A DNA stretch of 64,000 nucleotides from Pseudomonas eucalypticola. Its GTDB lineage: Bacteria; Pseudomonadota; Gammaproteobacteria; Pseudomonadales; Pseudomonadaceae. The position numbers were made by a program, and so were the translations under genes. Under the pieces are notes generated by a model, which was not told the DNA's origin, ran no database searches, and worked only from the letters and a program-made list of their open reading frames with translations. Positions 61,145 through 64,000 of the stretch are shown here, in pieces. Position 1 is the first letter of the stretch; each line of letters opens with the position of its first letter. The stretch is from NCBI RefSeq assembly GCF_013374995.1, contig NZ_CP056030.1, positions 2,264,501 through 2,328,500 on the forward strand, read 5' to 3'.

Positions 61145-62050
61145 CTACGCAGCGGTAGCGACGCCGGCATGACGCTTGCCGTTTGACTCGACCAGGAAGA
61201 TGGACGCGACGACCATCACGAGCGCCGTGCAGCTATAAACGGATAGGGACTCTCCGAGGAAAACAGTCGAGAAGAACGTCGCTGTCAAAGGTGTTACGGC
61301 GAATGCCATTCCTGTTGCACTGGCTGGAATTCGCGTTACTCCAGCGAAGAACAACCAGCTCGCAATGGCCCAGGAGAAAAGCGCATAGACGAGAACAGTT
61401 GTGGCATTGCCGACAGTCATGATGGCTGCGAAGTCGATGGTACGGCTCTCAGCGATCGCCATAGGGAAGGTAAAGATCGTGCCGGTGGCACACACGCCGA
61501 AGGCGGTCGTGGCCGGCGGCATGGAGACGTTGAGCTTTTTCGCCGCAATGACGTAGAAGCCCGAGGAAAGACTGGAGAGAAGCAGTAGCAATACGCCGAT
61601 CCCGGTGTTTGCCCCAGAGGCGTCGGAAGTGGGCATGGTGAGAAGCATGACTCCTGCGATTGCCATAGCGATGGCGGCAAGCTTGCGCAAGCTGAGCGCT
61701 TCGCCCAGGAAGACTGCCGAGAGAATGACCACGAATACGGGAGTGATGCTGGTGAAGATCGAAGCCATTACGGCGGTCGAGGAGGTCATCCCATACAGCA
61801 GAAAGATGGTGTAGAGAACAGAACCTAGCAAGGATTGGATGCAGATCGTTACCCAGTCTCTGAAAGAGAGGTTGGCCAGAACGCCTCGGTCAAATTTTAG
61901 CGAGAAGGGCAGGAGAAGCAATGCACCGATTCCCATCGTAGCGCAAGTGAAAAACCAGGTGGGAATTTGATCCATCACGTTCTTGGCGATGGGGTAGCTG
62001 ACCCCAATCAACGCGTAGCAAATCAGCACGTAAACGTAGCCCTTATTCAT
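61145..62050 (-). CDS. EamA/DMT-family exporter
   Basis: 301 residues, ten membrane helices in two EamA repeats: YVLICYALIGVSYPIAKNVMDQIPTWFF (N-terminal), VLYTIFLLYGMTSSTAVMASIFTSITPVFVVILSAVFLGEALSLRKLAAIAMAIAGV and SATGMAFAVTPLTATFFSTVFLGESLSVYSCTALVMVVASIFLVE. Drug/metabolite transporter-type efflux of amino acids, amines or other small molecules; not further resolvable. GAGGA ribosome site. Transcribed towards its own terminator. Confidence 0.88.
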   Translation of the reverse strand: MNKGYVYVLICYALIGVSYPIAKNVMDQIPTWFFTCATMGIGALLLLPFSLKFDRGVLANLSFRDWVTICIQSLLGSVLYTIFLLYGMTSSTAVMASIFTSITPVFVVILSAVFLGEALSLRKLAAIAMAIAGVMLLTMPTSDASGANTGIGVLLLLLSSLSSGFYVIAAKKLNVSMPPATTAFGVCATGTIFTFPMAIAESRTIDFAAIMTVGNATTVLVYALFSWAIASWLFFAGVTRIPASATGMAFAVTPLTATFFSTVFLGESLSVYSCTALVMVVASIFLVESNGKRHAGVATAA

Positions 62051-62226
62051 GGAATCCTCGATATTTGTGGGAGGGCAGTTTGAAAAGGGCCGAGCGGATT
62101 AGCAGCGTGTAAAGGCTGGCCGTCTTTATTATTTTTGTAGGGACGTCGAATCTGGGGGTAAGTGTACGGCCGGGCTGCTGCTGCAGTTTGACCCGGCACG
62201 CCTGAAAATTGGATGGAGGCGCCAGA

Positions 62227-63150
62227 TCAGGTGTGGCGAACGTCTTTGGGTGAGACCCCGTAATAGGCTTTGAATGCTCGACTCAGGTGTGATGCGCTTT
62301 TGAACCCTAGATCCAGCGCCAAATCACCGATCGGTCGTGTGGGGAAGCTTTGGATAGACTGCTTGCAGGCGATAACACGCTGCTCCCACAGCCACCTAAC
62401 CGCCGTCGTATCTTCGCTGGCAAAGAGTCGGTTCAGCGTACGGCTGGAGACATGGTTCTGTTTGGCGACGTTCTCGATGCCCAGCGTTGGGTCAGCAAGA
62501 TTGTCTCGGATGTATTTTTTTATGCGGTCAAGTTGACGTGATTGTCGAGCGTCAAGGTGCGCATTTTGGCTCTCATACGCAGCGTCGTAACTAGTGGCCA
62601 TAATGTCAAGCAGCGAACAACCTAGTCGGTTTTCGATCCCGTGGTCAACACCTGAAGCGGCCCACGCTTCCCTCAACATGAGCTGACAGATTCGGCCCGT
62701 AGGTGTGGATCCGTCCAAGGTCAGATTGGATAACGCCATGGCGTTGGGAACGTGCTCAAGCATCAGTTTCCTCGGTACCGTGAACACGATCTGGTCGTCT
62801 CCTTGGGGGAGGTGGCAGATGTAAGGGCGAGCACTGTCGAAGAACACGATATCGCCCTGATGCTGGATAGACTCTCTGCCAGCTTGCACAACATGAGCGC
62901 GCTCACACAAGGAAAGCACGATGTAGTAATCGTCACAGCCGTCGGTGGGGGATTGGCGTTCGTAGGTAATAGGTTGTGATGTGATGTGGCTGACGGCGAA
63001 CGAGCCAAATCGCTTGTACTCAAGCCGGCCATCGAAGCTGGATTGGCTTAGCGTCTTGCTTTGAGTCCTGTCATAAGTCTCACACGTCAGGGCTTGCCAG
63101 GCCTCGAAATTTGAGCACTCAACACTACGCATGTGCGATTCACTATCCAC
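62227..63150 (-). CDS. AraC-family transcriptional regulator (AraC_binding_2 type)
   Basis: 307 residues from GTG (VDSESHMRSVEC) after GGAGG. N-terminal cupin-like sensor (YIVLSLCERAHVVQAGRESIQHQGDIVFFDSARPYICHL, near 93-131), C-terminal AraC HTH (IENVAKQNHVSSRTLNRLFASE; IGDLALDLGFKSASHLSRAFKAYYGVSPKDVR). Typical of positive regulators of aromatic or feruloyl-type catabolism. It is encoded upstream of the EamA gene in the same direction and likely controls it. Confidence 0.9.
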   Translation of the reverse strand: MDSESHMRSVECSNFEAWQALTCETYDRTQSKTLSQSSFDGRLEYKRFGSFAVSHITSQPITYERQSPTDGCDDYYIVLSLCERAHVVQAGRESIQHQGDIVFFDSARPYICHLPQGDDQIVFTVPRKLMLEHVPNAMALSNLTLDGSTPTGRICQLMLREAWAASGVDHGIENRLGCSLLDIMATSYDAAYESQNAHLDARQSRQLDRIKKYIRDNLADPTLGIENVAKQNHVSSRTLNRLFASEDTTAVRWLWEQRVIACKQSIQSFPTRPIGDLALDLGFKSASHLSRAFKAYYGVSPKDVRHT

Positions 63151-63272
63151 TGCTCACCTCCAAATCTGATACTTGCGCCATCAGGGCGGTTTATAATCAG
63201 GCGCTCCATACCATTGTGTTGCTGAATCTGACAGGGCTAGACCTTGATGACAAGTGCAACTGGTCTACGAGT

Positions 63273-63710
63273 TCACCGCTGTGTTAGGATGCGAAGTCTT
63301 CCTCGACAGTAAACCGGCCGGCCTTCACGTTGAACTTCCCGTCGTAAACCCCCTTTGCGAACCAAAGCATCGCTGATGCGCGGTACGTTTCCTCGGCCAT
63401 TTACTTTCTGAAATTCAGTAAAAAACGAAGCCCGAGGGTCGTCCATTACGTCTTGGTCGAGACCTCTACCATTTCGGTCTATCAGCTGTTCCTGGGTCGT
63501 GGCGTCATTCCTGCCGAGAAATTTTTCTAGATCAAGGCTCAATCCAGCTACCCATTGATCCTTGTAGCGGCCAGTATTGTGCCCTGCATACCCGCCTGAA
63601 AGGCCGCCTGCAGATAAAACGAAATGGTTGAGTTGGATGTCGACGCCTTTATCCATAGCGAACTCCGGCTGCCATTCAAGTCCCCAGCGCCCAAGGTGAG
63701 CCCGCCTCAA
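63273..63710 (-). pseudogene. OprB porin remnant, frameshifted and truncated
   Basis: Minus-strand frame reads GLEWQPEFAMDKGVDIQLNHF, then LDLEKFLGRNDATTQEQLIDRNGRGLDQD and ASFFTEFQKVNGRGNVPRISDAL, matching OprB residues about 40-150. Near 63365 the match shifts frame: LWFAKGVYDGKFNVKAGRFTVEEDF continues in another frame to a TAA at about 63284. The 5' signal region and the last two thirds of the barrel are missing. Confidence 0.8.
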
Positions 63711-64000
63711 ATATGTCGGCGGTAAGTGAGTGGTTGCTCTGAGAAACCGCGCCCGCGAAAGCGATCAGAGTGGCGGTTTTTTATATTTTTATAGAAAGTG
63801 CGGACTGTATATCCTCGGCGAATGATAACCATCTGTTTGAAGTCTGCTTAAGCGCAGCGTCAGAAAGAAAAAATCGAAGTGGAAGTGAGGGTTATGGATT
63901 GTGTGGAGTTGGAGGTCAGCCTTCTTGGTGGAAGGCTGGCGAGCAATATTGCGAATTGGATTTGGTTGTTAGGTCAATGGGCAGCAGCCTGTGAAGCCAA
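63711..64000. other. End of window, no gene seen
   Basis: AT-rich DNA with one short plus-strand open frame without a ribosome site or recognisable sequence. Nothing further can be supported. Confidence 0.4.

Noticed and set aside
1..64000. CRISPR arrays, rRNA genes, phage structural genes
   Set aside because: No regularly spaced repeats, rRNA-like sequence or phage gene run was seen in the window.

Overview
The window looks like chromosome plus accessory DNA of a Pseudomonas (putida/fluorescens-type). This rests on gene content: a PFGI-1/SPI-7-class integrating conjugative element (ICE), Tat-exported GMC/cytochrome c dehydrogenases, OprB porins, a stress-type short-chain dehydrogenase cluster and a glutathione-independent formaldehyde dehydrogenase. 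No rRNA, tRNA or CRISPR array was seen. Species cannot be fixed from the sequence alone.

Layout. (1) 1-9.0 kb: the 5' part of an IS1182-family transposase cut by the window edge, then stress/housekeeping genes: a small membrane protein with a cytoplasmic SDR, a small lipoprotein with a paralogous Tat-exported SDR, an M42 peptidase, an HhH protein, a stand-alone receiver, a third SDR, a tiny protein with LPxSPLA repeats, and an FdhA-like dehydrogenase. (2) 9.1-28.4 kb: nearly all minus-strand ICE backbone. It holds part of a conjugation module (TIGR03747, TraD, TIGR03765, lytic transglycosylase, TIGR03759, PilL-like), then RadC, DUF3577, topoisomerase III, SSB, DUF3158, TIGR03761, STY4528-type replication protein, DUF2857, ParB, ParA and AlpA. 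The mating-pore genes expected after TIGR03747 are missing, as are relaxase and integrase, so only part of an ICE is present here. (3) 28.4-36 kb: AT-richer accessory DNA with an SDR, an aldonolactone-oxidase-like flavoprotein, AraC- and LuxR-type regulators and an orphan EutH ethanolamine permease. (4) 36-46.9 kb: GC-rich, with a three-subunit membrane sugar/aldose dehydrogenase, a LacI regulator, and a plus-strand operon of MR/MLE enolase, MFS transporter, MRJP/Yellow-type propeller, GlcG-like protein and a frameshifted DoxX-like gene. (5) 47-49.1 kb: AT-rich NCS1 permease. (6) 49.8-55.1 kb: a second, paralogous three-subunit dehydrogenase operon ending in an OprB porin. (7) 55.3-64 kb: a second LacI regulator, an aldo/keto reductase fragment, quinone oxidoreductase, Old Yellow Enzyme, arginase-fold enzyme, DUF1883-TIR protein, EamA exporter, AraC regulator and a broken OprB porin.

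How parts fit. Regions 4 and 6 read as one periplasmic sugar-oxidation regulon. An 18-bp element (TTGACGTGTTTNCNTCAA) occurs upstream of both dehydrogenase operons and of the MR/MLE operon. A porin would admit the sugar, a dehydrogenase would oxidise it, a secreted propeller protein might act on the lactone, and the MFS carrier with the MR/MLE dehydratase would take the sugar acid inward. The substrate is not evident. Several gene fragments (aldehyde dehydrogenase, aldo/keto reductase, OprB) and sharp visual shifts in base composition mark this as a much-rearranged accessory region.
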